Below are positions 19,434-28,680 of a stretch of DNA of 64,000 bases, in pieces. This stretch comes from Tenacibaculum sp. AHE14PA. Its GTDB lineage: Bacteria; Bacteroidota; Bacteroidia; Flavobacteriales; Flavobacteriaceae. A program made the translations under genes and the position numbers. The DNA lies in contig NZ_CP058983.1 in assembly GCF_019278465.1 (NCBI RefSeq), positions 682,001 to 746,000 of the forward strand, in the 5' to 3' direction. Positions within the stretch are counted from its first letter, which is position 1. Every line of letters begins with the position of its first letter. A model generated the notes under the pieces. It was not told where the DNA came from. It searched no databases and saw nothing but the letters and a program-made list of their open reading frames with translations.

Positions 19434-20150
19434 ATGGGAAGAGCATTCGAACTTAGAAAAGGACGTAAAATGAAGCGTTGGTCTGCAATGGCTAAAACAT
19501 TTACCAGAATTGGTAAAGATATTGTAATGGCAATTAAAGACGGAGGTCCGAATCCTGATACAAATTCGCGTTTAAGAGCTGTAATGCAAAACGCAAAGGC
19601 AGCAAACATGCCTAAAGACAATGTAGAACGCGCTATTAAAAAAGCTGCCGATAAAGATACAAGCGATTACAAAGAAGCTTTATTTGAAGGTTATGCTCCA
19701 CACGGTATTGCGATTGTTGTAGAAACTGCAACCGATAATAATAACAGAACTGTAGCAAATGTACGTGCTATTTTTAATAAATGTGATGGTAACTTAGGTA
19801 CATCAGGATCCGTAGTTTTTATGTTTGATCGTGTTTGTAATTTTACTGTCAAAAAAGAAGATATTAAAGTCGATTTAGAAGAGTTAGAACTAGAATTAAT
19901 CGATTTTGAAGTTGAAGAGGTTTTTAACGACGATGAAGGTATTATTATCTATGCTCCGTTTGAACAATTTGGCGCTATTCAATCTTATTTTGAAGAAAAT
20001 AATATAGAAATTATCTCTTCAGGGTTTGAAAGAATTCCAACTACTACTACTAAGCTTTCAGAAGAACAGCAGGCTGACGTTGAAAAGCTTTTAGAAAAAT
20101 TAGAAGATGATGATGATGTACAAAATGTATATCACAGTATGGTTATGTAA
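19434..20150 (+). CDS. YebC/PmpR (TACO1) family protein
   Basis: The 238-residue product belongs to the YebC family. Domain I carries the typical MGRAFELRKGRKMKRWSAMAKTFTRIGKDI, and later parts have PKDNVERAIKKA and YEGYAPHGIAIVVE-like text (LFEGYAPHGIAIVVETATDN). Family members were annotated as transcription regulators, and recent work links them to translation of proline stretches. The N-terminus in this phylum commonly starts MGRAFE. It has its own promoter (19378-19408). Confidence 0.92.
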   Translation: MGRAFELRKGRKMKRWSAMAKTFTRIGKDIVMAIKDGGPNPDTNSRLRAVMQNAKAANMPKDNVERAIKKAADKDTSDYKEALFEGYAPHGIAIVVETATDNNNRTVANVRAIFNKCDGNLGTSGSVVFMFDRVCNFTVKKEDIKVDLEELELELIDFEVEEVFNDDEGIIIYAPFEQFGAIQSYFEENNIEIISSGFERIPTTTTKLSEEQQADVEKLLEKLEDDDDVQNVYHSMVM

Positions 20151-20165
20151 TAATAATAAGGAAGT

Positions 20166-21233
20166 TTAAAACTCAACTAAATCCAGCGTTTTTTTTCGTT
20201 GGATTTTTTTTGTTTCCGTTTCTATAAACTGAGGTAGAAAATAAATTTCTTTAGGGATTTCGAATTTAGAAAGTAATGTCTCTTTTTTAATTTCTGATAA
20301 CAAAAAACTCTCTACTTCGCTTGAAGTAATATCTTCAATAATTAATATTAACTTTTCTCCTAAAACTTCATCTTTAATTCCTGATACAAAGAAACGTTGC
20401 TCGATAATTTCTGATAACTTCTCTTCTATTTTCTCCGGATGTAGTTTTATTCCGCCAGAATTTATAACATTATCGTAACGTCCTAACCATTTAAACTCGG
20501 TTTTAGAAACAAGTTTTACAACATCATTTGTCGTAATTATTTCTGATGTTACTTTTGGAGCTTCGATTATTAGGCAGTTTCTATCATCCTGACTTATTAA
20601 AACATTTGGAAGTGTTTTATAAAGACTTCTCGACTCCGCTCGAAGTAACAAACTATTTAGATTCTTAACAGCAATATGCGTAATCGTTTCTGTCATTCCG
20701 TATGTAGCAAATACTTTTGTAGCAATGTTTTGAATCTCTGAAATTAAATCATTTGATACTACGCCACCGCCAACAATTAATTGATCTATTTTATGCAATT
20801 CATTCAACGAATTTCTTAGCTGTAACGGAACCATTGCAGAGAAATCATACTGCTTTTTTAAGCCTTTTAACGGGCTAGAACCTGGAGCAACAACATCTAA
20901 CTGCCAACCTAAAGTTAAAGCGCGTACCAACATCATTTTACCCGCAATATAATCGGTAGACAAACACAACAACGCTGTTGTATTTTCTTTTAAACCAAAA
21001 AATTCTCCTGTAGCAAAAGCTGAGTTTCTCATAAACTCTTTTTGTAACTGTATTAGTTTTGGTTTTCCTGTAGAACCCGATGTTTGTACAATTACAAAAT
21101 CCTTTTCATTAAACCAGTCCGTTAAAAAAGAAGTAACCGAACTTGAAATATTTTCAGAAAAAGCAATCAGTTCTTCTTCGGATGAAAATGATGCTCCGTT
21201 TAATTTAAAATTTTTATGAAACTGATTTTTCAT
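20166..21233 (-). CDS. menE: o-Succinylbenzoate-CoA ligase MenE, with repeat-derived insert
   Basis: MenE activates o-succinylbenzoate with CoA in menaquinone synthesis. I use the ATG at 21231-21233 (MKNQFHKNFKLNG, 355 residues); an upstream in-frame TTG is less likely. Motifs of the AMP-binding family are VIVQTSGSTGKPK, ATYGMTETITHIAV and LGRYDNVINSGGIKLHPEKIE. It is shorter than most acyl-CoA ligases (about 450-500), as flavobacterial MenE often is. Codons at 20624-20649 come from a palindromic repeat (see findings) and encode LRAESRSL in a variable loop. Confidence 0.88.
   Translation of the reverse strand: MKNQFHKNFKLNGASFSSEEELIAFSENISSSVTSFLTDWFNEKDFVIVQTSGSTGKPKLIQLQKEFMRNSAFATGEFFGLKENTTALLCLSTDYIAGKMMLVRALTLGWQLDVVAPGSSPLKGLKKQYDFSAMVPLQLRNSLNELHKIDQLIVGGGVVSNDLISEIQNIATKVFATYGMTETITHIAVKNLNSLLLRAESRSLYKTLPNVLISQDDRNCLIIEAPKVTSEIITTNDVVKLVSKTEFKWLGRYDNVINSGGIKLHPEKIEEKLSEIIEQRFFVSGIKDEVLGEKLILIIEDITSSEVESFLLSEIKKETLLSKFEIPKEIYFLPQFIETETKKIQRKKTLDLVEF
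20624..20649. repeat. REP-like repeat copy inside menE
   Basis: TCTCGACTCCGCTCGAA (20628-20644) differs at one of 17 positions from the perfect inverted-repeat arm at 25312-25328. It is in frame and adds no stop, so it behaves as an in-gene palindromic element. Confidence 0.75.
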
Positions 21234-21458
21234 GTATCTATTTTTACTAAAATAAACTAATATCAAGTTAGGGATTACTTCGTTATTCTGCCTCGTAATG
21301 CCGTTAGGATTTATTTTCCGGTTATAATTACACTTTTTACGTCGTTCCGAATTTATTTCGGAATCTCATCAATTAAAAACAGCTCCTTATTATGAAAACC
21401 TGAAACAAGTTCAGGTTGAACGAATTGCATTTATCATAAAGAAAAGACAATACGTAAA
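21234..21458. repeat. Intergenic repeat cluster upstream of menE
   Basis: At least two palindromic repeats lie here. One is CGTTCCGAA...TTCGGAATCTC at 21343-21367; the other is AACCTGAA-ACAAG-TTCAGGTT at 21397-21417. A further fragment, TTCGTTATTCTGCCTCGTAATGCC, is seen at 21282-21303 in similar style. No gene is seen. They resemble the dispersed repeats common in flavobacterial genomes. Confidence 0.65.
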
Positions 21459-22613
21459 CTATAAAGATTCTATTTCTAATGGTTTTTCAATTTTTCCCAC
21501 CAACTTATCTTTCCAGTTTGTCCAACCGTATTTTTTAGAAAACAAAAACAACAGCAACGGATACAACACAAAAACAGATAAAAACATTTCAGAACCAACT
21601 GAAGGCTCAGAAGTATCAATAAATAAAGCATCTGTTTGAAAAACCATCCAATCGGTAGTTACTAAAAAAGCGGCTATAATATTATTTACAGCATGTAATC
21701 CCAAAGCTAATTCAGTTCCCTCGTCCATTAAAGTTGTAATTCCGAAAAAGAAACCTGTTCCAATATAAAATACCATTGAAATATACCCTAATTTTTCAAC
21801 TTCAGGATTTGCACCATGTAACAAACCAAAAGCTACTGAAGTTATAATTAAAGGTGTTGAATAGCGTCCTAAAATGAAAAATATATTTTTATATAATTTA
21901 GAATCATATAATTTATCAAGAATTCTTAAAGATAAAAGAATACTTAAAAGAATGGTTAATCCTGAAAATATACATAAATTAAATAGAAGCTCTATTTCAT
22001 AAGTAATATTAAGGTAAGTAAGTAAAAGAACCGAACATAAAACATAAAGCACAATCAATGGAAATTTTTTATTTAACGAAGCAGTTCCTATTCCTTGCAT
22101 AAAATAACCTCTAAATAACAATTCCTCGAAACTTGTTTGCAATGGCAAAAACAAAAAAGAAATAGCTACTAAAGTAAAAAACGGAAGCGGCTTAAAATTC
22201 CATGTGTAATGTTCTGGCTCTAAAAAAACACCTAATAATGTAATACTTAAAGCTACAATTCCCCAAGTTATAAATCCGAACCAAAATCGATTCCAATCAA
22301 TAGTTTCTCTGCTTGTTATTAGTGTTTTTACAGCTCTTTTATGAATATACTTTATCGTTAAGAATAAAAAAAGTAAACCGATAGCAAACATGAATATCAT
22401 TAAAAACAAAAACAAGTTTTTATTGATTCCTAAGCTCATAAAGCTATCATTTGCAGCACGAGAAAATTCAGCAAAATCATCCGAATGCAATGCCGCAACA
22501 ACTGACAAAGGAATAATGCCTATAAATTGCCAACCGAATATAACAAACAAAATACCCGCTAAATAATAAATCCAATCATTTCGCCCTTTATATGCTTGCT
22601 GTATGAAATTCAT
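21459..22613 (-). CDS. CPBP family intramembrane metalloprotease
   Basis: The 384-residue product is a polytopic membrane protein of the CAAX-protease/bacteriocin-processing (CPBP, Abi) family. The active-site motif EELLFRG is in SFEELLFRGYFMQ (about residues 162-174), followed by HGANPE and HAVNN histidine motifs, which complete the metal site. At least eight membrane segments can be seen. The substrate is unknown. It lies between menE and menC on the same strand. Confidence 0.88.
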   Translation of the reverse strand: MNFIQQAYKGRNDWIYYLAGILFVIFGWQFIGIIPLSVVAALHSDDFAEFSRAANDSFMSLGINKNLFLFLMIFMFAIGLLFLFLTIKYIHKRAVKTLITSRETIDWNRFWFGFITWGIVALSITLLGVFLEPEHYTWNFKPLPFFTLVAISFLFLPLQTSFEELLFRGYFMQGIGTASLNKKFPLIVLYVLCSVLLLTYLNITYEIELLFNLCIFSGLTILLSILLSLRILDKLYDSKLYKNIFFILGRYSTPLIITSVAFGLLHGANPEVEKLGYISMVFYIGTGFFFGITTLMDEGTELALGLHAVNNIIAAFLVTTDWMVFQTDALFIDTSEPSVGSEMFLSVFVLYPLLLFLFSKKYGWTNWKDKLVGKIEKPLEIESL

Positions 22614-22630
22614 ATGTTATAAATATTTAT

Positions 22631-22658
22631 GAGATTCTGAAACAAGTTCAGAATGACG
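22631..22658. repeat. REP-like repeat at the 3' end of menC
   Basis: The inverted repeat ATTCTGAA-ACAAG-TTCAGAAT (within GAGATTCTGAAACAAG...GACG) is the same style as the copy at 21397-21417. It ends at the menC stop codon and may act as a terminator-like hairpin. Confidence 0.7.
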
Positions 22659-23699
22659 TTAGTCTAAATTAAATTGCCATTTCTTTAATGGATCGTATGC
22701 TAAACTCCCGTTTAAAACTTCTAACGGACTCTCGAAATTATTGGTAAACAAACTACCAGTCCCTAAACCTTGTGGCAATTTAGTGTTTAAAACATATGTC
22801 CATTGTGCAATGGCGTTTAACCCAATATTACTTTCTAATGCTGACGTGATCCAATTATCGGCATTGTATTTTTTGGCTATAGAAATCCATTCTTCACTAC
22901 CTTTAAATCCGCCTACTAAACTCGGTTTTAAAATAATATACTGTGGTTGTATGGTTTGGATGCATTTTTCTTTTTCTTCGGATGTAAAAACACCTATCAA
23001 CTCTTCGTCTAACGCAATTGGTAATGGTGTTTTTTCACACAAACTAGCCATTTCTTGCCACTGACCTTGTTTTATAGGCTGTTCGATGGAATGAATTTCT
23101 AATTCAGCTAGTTGATTTAATTTTCCTAAAGCATTCTCTGGTGTAAATCCTCCGTTTGCATCAACGCGTAAAGTGATTTCTTTTGATGAGAATTCTTTTC
23201 GTATCGATTTTAACAAGTTGATTTCTGTATCAAAATCAATTGCACCAATTTTCATTTTAATTGTTGAAAAGCCTTGTTGTAATTTATCTTTTATTTGCTG
23301 TTGCATAAAAGATTTATCGCCCATCCAAATTAATCCGTTGATGGATATATTCTGTTTTCCTTCTGTAAAATCTGATGGAAATAATTCAAACGGATTTTTA
23401 GCTTCTAACGATAAAAACGCTTGTTCTAATCCGAATTGAATACTCGGATAATGAATCGTTTCTGCTAATAAAACTGCTAAACTTACATTAATATTTTGGC
23501 AAACCCATTTTAGTTTCTCTTCGTAATTTGGTGTATCATCAACACTTAATCCTCTAAACAATCCGCATTCTCCAAAACCTTGTTTGTTATCTTTTGACAA
23601 CTTGATAAACCAAGTTTCTTTGGTTTTTAAAACACCGCGAGATGTTCCGCTAGCTTGTTTAAAATTAAGAATGTGTTTATGATATGTTGCTGTTATCAT
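22659..23699 (-). CDS. menC: o-Succinylbenzoate synthase MenC
   Basis: MenC dehydrates SHCHC to o-succinylbenzoate in menaquinone synthesis. The 346-residue product belongs to the enolase superfamily: catalytic lysine motif STIKMKIGAIDF, metal ligands in RVDANGGF, SIEQP and ALDEELIG, and a second lysine in YIILKPSLVGGF. Length fits the family. The start MITATYHKH is followed by the usual N-terminal capping domain. It lies among menE and menA, consistent with one pathway. Confidence 0.92.
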   Translation of the reverse strand: MITATYHKHILNFKQASGTSRGVLKTKETWFIKLSKDNKQGFGECGLFRGLSVDDTPNYEEKLKWVCQNINVSLAVLLAETIHYPSIQFGLEQAFLSLEAKNPFELFPSDFTEGKQNISINGLIWMGDKSFMQQQIKDKLQQGFSTIKMKIGAIDFDTEINLLKSIRKEFSSKEITLRVDANGGFTPENALGKLNQLAELEIHSIEQPIKQGQWQEMASLCEKTPLPIALDEELIGVFTSEEKEKCIQTIQPQYIILKPSLVGGFKGSEEWISIAKKYNADNWITSALESNIGLNAIAQWTYVLNTKLPQGLGTGSLFTNNFESPLEVLNGSLAYDPLKKWQFNLD

Positions 23700-23718
23700 T
23701 TTAACCGATTATTGGTTT

Positions 23719-23801
23719 GCGTTAGGGATTGCAATGAAAATCCTTTTGTGAGGCACGAGCAAAAGATTGTAATGTAAAGCCCGCTCGAACGCCCAAAAAA
23801 T
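23719..23801. repeat. 83-bp dispersed repeat, copy 1
   Basis: It begins GCGTTAGGGATTG and ends CCCGCTCGAACGCCCAAA, with an inner pair ATCCTTTT / AAAAGAT. Copy 2 lies at 55107-55189, aligning along its whole length with differences mainly in the loop. Such elements are common in flavobacterial intergenic regions. It fills the gap between menC and the SRPBCC gene. Confidence 0.8.
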
Positions 23802-24313
23802 TATTTTTCTAGCATTGTTTTTAATTGATTCATATAACCTAAACTTAACTCTTTAAAGGTTCCTTTAAAGTAAGGAAACAAACAAGCGGTCATATATGAT
23901 TTGCTATTTACACTGCAATTTTGGACTAGTTTTGTTTTATTTCCGTTGTCGATAAAATTAAAATCATCTGTTTTTATCATTTGAGCTGAATCGAACTGAT
24001 AAGTGATTTTTTGATTCGGAATATAGGCCGTTATTTTCTGAATCATTTTTATTTCTTGTCCGTTATTTATCGCAGTAATAGTATAAATGCTTCCTACCAT
24101 TCCTGGTTTTTTTTCAATTACTTCGATGGACTTAATATCTGGTAACCAATTTTTCATTAAATCGACATTGGCTACGTTTTCGAAAACTTCGTTTAGTGGC
24201 TTATCTATTTCTATTTCGGCGGTATAAGTAACCTCGGTAATAACTACTCCTGTTAGTAAAAACATGATTACTAAAGCAGAAACGATTCCTAAAATTATCT
24301 TTATTGTTTTCAT
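23801..24313 (-). CDS. SRPBCC family (polyketide cyclase-like) protein
   Basis: The 170-residue product has an N-terminal membrane helix (residues 5-26) and then a START/SRPBCC-like beta-barrel (EIDKPLNEVFENVANVDLMKNWLPDIKSIEVIEKKPGMVGS). Members bind hydrophobic ligands; the function here is unknown. The start ATG is at 24311-24313. The neighbours menA and menC suggest, but do not prove, a link with quinones or lipids. Confidence 0.82.
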   Translation of the reverse strand: MKTIKIILGIVSALVIMFLLTGVVITEVTYTAEIEIDKPLNEVFENVANVDLMKNWLPDIKSIEVIEKKPGMVGSIYTITAINNGQEIKMIQKITAYIPNQKITYQFDSAQMIKTDDFNFIDNGNKTKLVQNCSVNSKSYMTACLFPYFKGTFKELSLGYMNQLKTMLEK

Positions 24314-24343
24314 AATTGTTCTTTTAAAATTGTTGTTTTCTGT

Positions 24344-25291
24344 TTACAAAATATTACCCAATCCGAATAGTATTGCAAACAAGAACGTACTTAATGCTAC
24401 TTTTTTTAATTCGCCATCTAACAATACTTCTTCTTTATTTTTATACACAAATATTATGTGTTTTACTATTGGTATATAGGCTATTAAAAATAAAAACTGC
24501 CATGGCGATTGATAGTTTATTACCACATATAATATTGCAGTTATAAACGATAAAATAAGTAAACTATAATGGTAATTTTTAGCCGATTTTGCACCTATTT
24601 TAACTACTAATGTGTTTTTGTTAACCTTTGCGTCGTTTACACGATCTCGCATATTATTTAAGTTTAAAACTGCTGTACTTAGTAAACCGACAGTTATTGC
24701 GGGTAAAAAAACAACAAAATTCAACTGTTTTGTGTATAAAAAATAAGTTCCTACAACTGCTAATAATCCGAAGAAAACAAAGACAAAAACATCACCAAAA
24801 CCGCTATAACCATAGGCTGATTTGCCTACGGTGTATTTAATTGCTGCAACGATAGATGTGGCTCCTAATAAAAAGAAAATCAATGAATATAAAAAATTGT
24901 CTTTTCCGAAAGAAACATAAATAAGTAAAAGTGCGATTACCAAAGTTATTGCTCCGGTAACGATCATTGCCATTTTCATTTGTTTTGACGTAATTGCCCC
25001 CGATGAAACCATACGAGCTTCCCCTTCTCTATTATCATCAGTTCCTTTTACACCATCTCCGTAATCATTCGCAAAGTTAGATAAAACCTGAAAACCAATC
25101 GTTGTGAGTATCGCAAGAATAAAAATTAAATAGTTTTTTTCATTCAAAAAATTAACATCTAAAAGTCCGTCAAATTCAACCCCGCCTATAAGAGGAACTG
25201 AAAATTTTGCTAAAAAAGCTCCCACAACAATTCCTGAAATAGATAATGGTAAGGTTCGTAAACGTGCTGCTTTTATATAGTTTTTTATCAT
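24344..25291 (-). CDS. menA: 1,4-Dihydroxy-2-naphthoate polyprenyltransferase MenA
   Basis: MenA attaches the prenyl chain to dihydroxynaphthoate, making demethylmenaquinone in the membrane. The 315-residue product is a polytopic UbiA-family protein with the two Asp-rich motifs NFANDYGDGVKGTDD and NNMRDRVNDAKVNK. The N-terminal YIKAARLRTLPLSISG is typical of MenA. It lies upstream of SRPBCC and menC on the same strand, and a hairpin repeat separates it from the Fe-S genes. Confidence 0.95.
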   Translation of the reverse strand: MIKNYIKAARLRTLPLSISGIVVGAFLAKFSVPLIGGVEFDGLLDVNFLNEKNYLIFILAILTTIGFQVLSNFANDYGDGVKGTDDNREGEARMVSSGAITSKQMKMAMIVTGAITLVIALLLIYVSFGKDNFLYSLIFFLLGATSIVAAIKYTVGKSAYGYSGFGDVFVFVFFGLLAVVGTYFLYTKQLNFVVFLPAITVGLLSTAVLNLNNMRDRVNDAKVNKNTLVVKIGAKSAKNYHYSLLILSFITAILYVVINYQSPWQFLFLIAYIPIVKHIIFVYKNKEEVLLDGELKKVALSTFLFAILFGLGNIL

Positions 25292-25311
25292 TTTAAATTT
25301 TGATTAAAACC

Positions 25312-25365
25312 TCTCGACTGCGCTCGAAAAGACCTATTTTGGTGTCTGTTCGAGCGCAGTCGAGA
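25312..25365. repeat. Perfect 17-bp inverted repeat (REP-like)
   Basis: TCTCGACTGCGCTCGAA (25312-25328) is fully complementary to TTCGAGCGCAGTCGAGA (25349-25365) across a 20-base loop. It lies between the HdrB-like gene and menA and has no T run for a classic terminator. One arm is related to the menE insert. Confidence 0.85.
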
Positions 25366-25386
25366 ATTATTCACTATATTTTTATT

Positions 25387-26166
25387 TTATAAATTATTTG
25401 CTTCTGCAATTAGTTCGGCAATATCTTTTACAACTACTTGACCTTCTTTTAACTTAAACTTTACACCATCAGTCATCATTGTGTTACAATAAGGACAACC
25501 GGTTGCGATGATTTGCGGATTGGTTTCTAAAGCATCTTCTGTTCTTAAAACATTTATCTCTTTGTCTCCTCTTTCGGCATCTTTAAACATCTGTGCGCCA
25601 CCAGCACCACAGCATAAAGCAGTAGACTTACTACGCTTCATCTCTGTCATTTTAACACCCAAACTACGAATTAAAGCACGCGGACTTTCATATACATCGT
25701 TTGCGCGACCTAAATAACAAGGATCGTGATAGGTTACTCGTTTTCCCTTTAAATTAGCGTCATCTATAGCTAAACGACCGTCGCTTATTAATTTACTAAT
25801 AAACTGCGTGTGGTGATATACCTCATATTTACCTCCCAAACCAGGGTATTCATTTTTTAATGTATTAAATGAATGTGGGTCACAGGTAACTATTGTTTTT
25901 ACTTCGTAAGCATTTAAAACCTCGATATTTGTCATTGCTTGCATTTGAAACAAAAACTCGTTTCCTGCACGCTTAGCAGCATCACCAGTTGAACTTTCTT
26001 CTGTCCCTAAAACAGCAAAATCTACTCCTGCTGTATTTAATATTTTTACAAACGATTTGGTTATTTTCTTTGCTCTATCATCATAACTTCCAGCTGCTCC
26101 TACCCAAAACAACACTTCTGGTTGTTTTCCTTGAGCCATCATATCTGCCATTGTTGGTACGTTCAT
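25387..26166 (-). CDS. HdrB/LutA-like Fe-S protein with CCG domains
   Basis: The 259-residue product has two CCG-type cysteine motifs: HDPCYLGRAN with CCGAGGAQMF, and the later ATGCPYCNTMM. These bind a non-cubane or 4Fe-4S cluster in HdrB, GlpC and LutA. The partner gene immediately upstream encodes a membrane dicluster protein, so the two probably form an electron-transfer complex working with quinone. The identity of the electron donor cannot be told. Confidence 0.87.
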   Translation of the reverse strand: MNVPTMADMMAQGKQPEVLFWVGAAGSYDDRAKKITKSFVKILNTAGVDFAVLGTEESSTGDAAKRAGNEFLFQMQAMTNIEVLNAYEVKTIVTCDPHSFNTLKNEYPGLGGKYEVYHHTQFISKLISDGRLAIDDANLKGKRVTYHDPCYLGRANDVYESPRALIRSLGVKMTEMKRSKSTALCCGAGGAQMFKDAERGDKEINVLRTEDALETNPQIIATGCPYCNTMMTDGVKFKLKEGQVVVKDIAELIAEANNL

Positions 26167-26286
26167 AATTTTATGTTTTTTAATTGATATGCTTTTTTTT
26201 CTAAATATTCTCGATACAATTTTTCTTCATTCTCCAGAAAAATCACTCGAACTGACAATAATTACACTGTCAAATTGATGTATTGA

Positions 26287-27606
26287 TTAATCTTCGTCTT
26301 TCCAGTTTAATCTATCTTGTTGACTATACTGCCAAGGTGCTCCGTTATTTTCGATATTGGTCATCATTGCATTTAACTCTTGTGGAGCTGCAGATTCTTC
26401 CATTACTAAATAACGACGCATTTCCATAATAATAGATAAAGGATCAATACCTATAGGACATTCTTGCACACAAGCATTACAACTTGTACATGCCCATAAT
26501 TCTTCTGGAGAAATATAATCATTTAATAACTGCTTTCCGTCATCTTTAAATATACCGTTGTTTGCATCGATGTTTTTCCCTACCTCCTCTAAACGATCTC
26601 GGGTATCCATCATAATTTTACGAGGCGACAACTCTTTACCCGTTAAACTTGCAGGACAAGAAGATGTACATCGCCCACATTCTGTACACGTATATGCATT
26701 CATTAACTGTACCCAGTTTAAATCGGTAACGTCCGACGCACCAAACTTTGCTGGCACTTCCTCTTCTGCTCCTTCTTCTGGCATTGCATACGGATCTGCA
26801 TCTGGATCCATCATCATTTTTACTTCATTCGTAACAGCTTCTAAGTTATTAAACTGTCCTTTTGGCTTTAAATTTGCGAAAAATGTATTTGGGAAAGCTA
26901 ACAAAATATGTAAGTGTTTAGAGTAATATAAGTAGTTTAAGAAAACTAAAATACCTATAATATGTACCCACCAAGCTGATTTTTCTATAGTGTGTAATGC
27001 TTCTGGTGAAAACCCAGAAAACCAAGGCGCTATAAATTGAGAAACTACATTTCCCGCTCCTGATTCTTGAAAAGCAGCATCCGTAGCATTCATTATTAAG
27101 AATAACGACATTAAAACCATTTCGAAATATAAAATAATGTTTCCATCATTTTTAGGCCAACCTGTCATTTCTTTACTCCAAAAACGCTTTACTTTTTCGA
27201 TATTTCTTCTAAACCAAAATATAACAACAGCTATAAAAACTAAGGCTGCTAAAATTTCGAAATTAGCAATTAAGAATCCATAGATAGCATCTCCTAAGAT
27301 TGGTTGAAAAACACGATGTGTACCAAATAAACCGTCTATAACGATTTCTAACATTTCGATATTAATCAAAATAAAACCTACATAAACTACTACGTGTAAA
27401 ATTCCAGAAACTGGGCGACGTACCATTTTATATTGTCCTAAGGCTATTTTAGCCATGTTTTTCCAACGTTCAGGTTTTCTATCTGTTCTATCTATATCTT
27501 TTCCTAATTTTATGTTTCGGACAAGTTTTCGAACATTCATTACAAAAAATCCTATTCCCGCAATTAAAATAGCTGCAAAAAAGATGTTAGGCATGTATTT
27601 CTCCAT
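26287..27606 (-). CDS. Membrane-bound 4Fe-4S dicluster oxidoreductase subunit (HdrC-like)
   Basis: The 439-residue product has several membrane helices in its N-terminal half, with His residues that could hold haem (HVVVYVGF, HTIEKSAWWVHIIGIL). The C-terminal half has two 4Fe-4S motifs, CTECGRCTSSCP and CTSCNACVQECP. This resembles the NarI-like/HdrC fusion found with HdrB-type proteins in Bacteroidota. It lies 120 bases upstream of the CCG gene on the same strand. Role in quinone-linked electron transfer is inferred. Confidence 0.87.
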   Translation of the reverse strand: MEKYMPNIFFAAILIAGIGFFVMNVRKLVRNIKLGKDIDRTDRKPERWKNMAKIALGQYKMVRRPVSGILHVVVYVGFILINIEMLEIVIDGLFGTHRVFQPILGDAIYGFLIANFEILAALVFIAVVIFWFRRNIEKVKRFWSKEMTGWPKNDGNIILYFEMVLMSLFLIMNATDAAFQESGAGNVVSQFIAPWFSGFSPEALHTIEKSAWWVHIIGILVFLNYLYYSKHLHILLAFPNTFFANLKPKGQFNNLEAVTNEVKMMMDPDADPYAMPEEGAEEEVPAKFGASDVTDLNWVQLMNAYTCTECGRCTSSCPASLTGKELSPRKIMMDTRDRLEEVGKNIDANNGIFKDDGKQLLNDYISPEELWACTSCNACVQECPIGIDPLSIIMEMRRYLVMEESAAPQELNAMMTNIENNGAPWQYSQQDRLNWKDED

Positions 27607-27650
27607 CGTTCTTTAAGTATTAAGTTTTGTTAGTTTTTAATAATTATAAG

Positions 27651-28616
27651 TTACTTCGTACTTACATTTTTGGTATTACTTTCTTCATTATATGGTTTTG
27701 CTTTTTTACCAAATAATGAAAAATGAACAAATCGTTTTGGATTTAATTTCATTTCACGTAACAACTCTTCCATCTCTTTAGAGGCATTGGTTAAGTTTGT
27801 GTACATTTTATCGTCGGTCATTAACTTACCTAAAGTTCCTTTACCAGCCTTCATATTTGCTAATAAACCATTTACGTTTGCTAATGTTGCTTCTAATTTA
27901 TTAACTGTTTCTCCTAGATTAGCTTTTGCTAAATCGTCAGATATTTTAGAAAAATTATCAGTAATTTTTTTAGTATTTGCTAAGGTTGCGTTTAAGTTTT
28001 CTTTATTATCAGATAATAAAGTATTTACAGATGTTAATGTTTTTCGAACATCAGAAATCGTTCCTTCTAAACCTATAATACTTCTATTTAAGCTTTTTCT
28101 TGATTTTTCATCTAAAACGGTATTCAATCCAGTTAGCAATGTATCGGCTCCTACCAACACATTTTGTAGTTTAGATTGAATAGGTTCTAACTTATCTTCT
28201 ACTGAAGAAAAAAGACCAGATTCTACCTCTCCTTTAAGATAATCTCCTGAAACGGCCGTTTCTCCGCTGTATGTCGGAACAATAGCTAAACTTTGCCCTC
28301 CCATTATACTTGCTGAATAAATTTTAGCAATACTGTTTTTAGAGAAGCTAAAATCAGTATCTAAAGAAATTTTCACCAATAAAACACCTTGTTTTTCTGG
28401 AGTTGCATCAAATGAAATATCATCAATACGACCAACCTTTAAACCATTAATAGTTACAGCACTAGCTTTATTTAAGCCGTTAATATCTTTGTATTCAACA
28501 TAAAAATATCTGCTACTACCACTAAATAAATCTTGACCTTTTAAGAAATTGAATCCCCATATAAATACGGCTATAATTAGTACAGCAACAATACCCGTTT
28601 TTAGTTCTTTTGACAT
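27651..28616 (-). CDS. MlaD-like MCE family protein
   Basis: The 321-residue product has one N-terminal membrane helix (residues 8-25) and an MCE domain (NGLNKASAVTINGLKVGRIDDI, about 45-120). The rest is a long helical region with many Asn and Leu, likely a coiled coil forming a tube. MlaD proteins carry lipids between inner and outer membranes with an ABC transporter; the MlaE/F genes are not in this window. It is upstream of the Fe-S genes by 44 bases and follows the amidase gene. Confidence 0.88.
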   Translation of the reverse strand: MSKELKTGIVAVLIIAVFIWGFNFLKGQDLFSGSSRYFYVEYKDINGLNKASAVTINGLKVGRIDDISFDATPEKQGVLLVKISLDTDFSFSKNSIAKIYSASIMGGQSLAIVPTYSGETAVSGDYLKGEVESGLFSSVEDKLEPIQSKLQNVLVGADTLLTGLNTVLDEKSRKSLNRSIIGLEGTISDVRKTLTSVNTLLSDNKENLNATLANTKKITDNFSKISDDLAKANLGETVNKLEATLANVNGLLANMKAGKGTLGKLMTDDKMYTNLTNASKEMEELLREMKLNPKRFVHFSLFGKKAKPYNEESNTKNVSTK

Positions 28617-28680
28617 ATAAAAAAGTTATAGCACGAAAATAGTAATAATTTTGAAAGTATAAATATAGAACACCTCTAAA

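Noticed and set aside
21234..21266. TTG start extending menE by 11 residues
   Set aside because: The extension (MILVYFSKNRY) does not resemble the family, and ATG 21233 gives the expected start.
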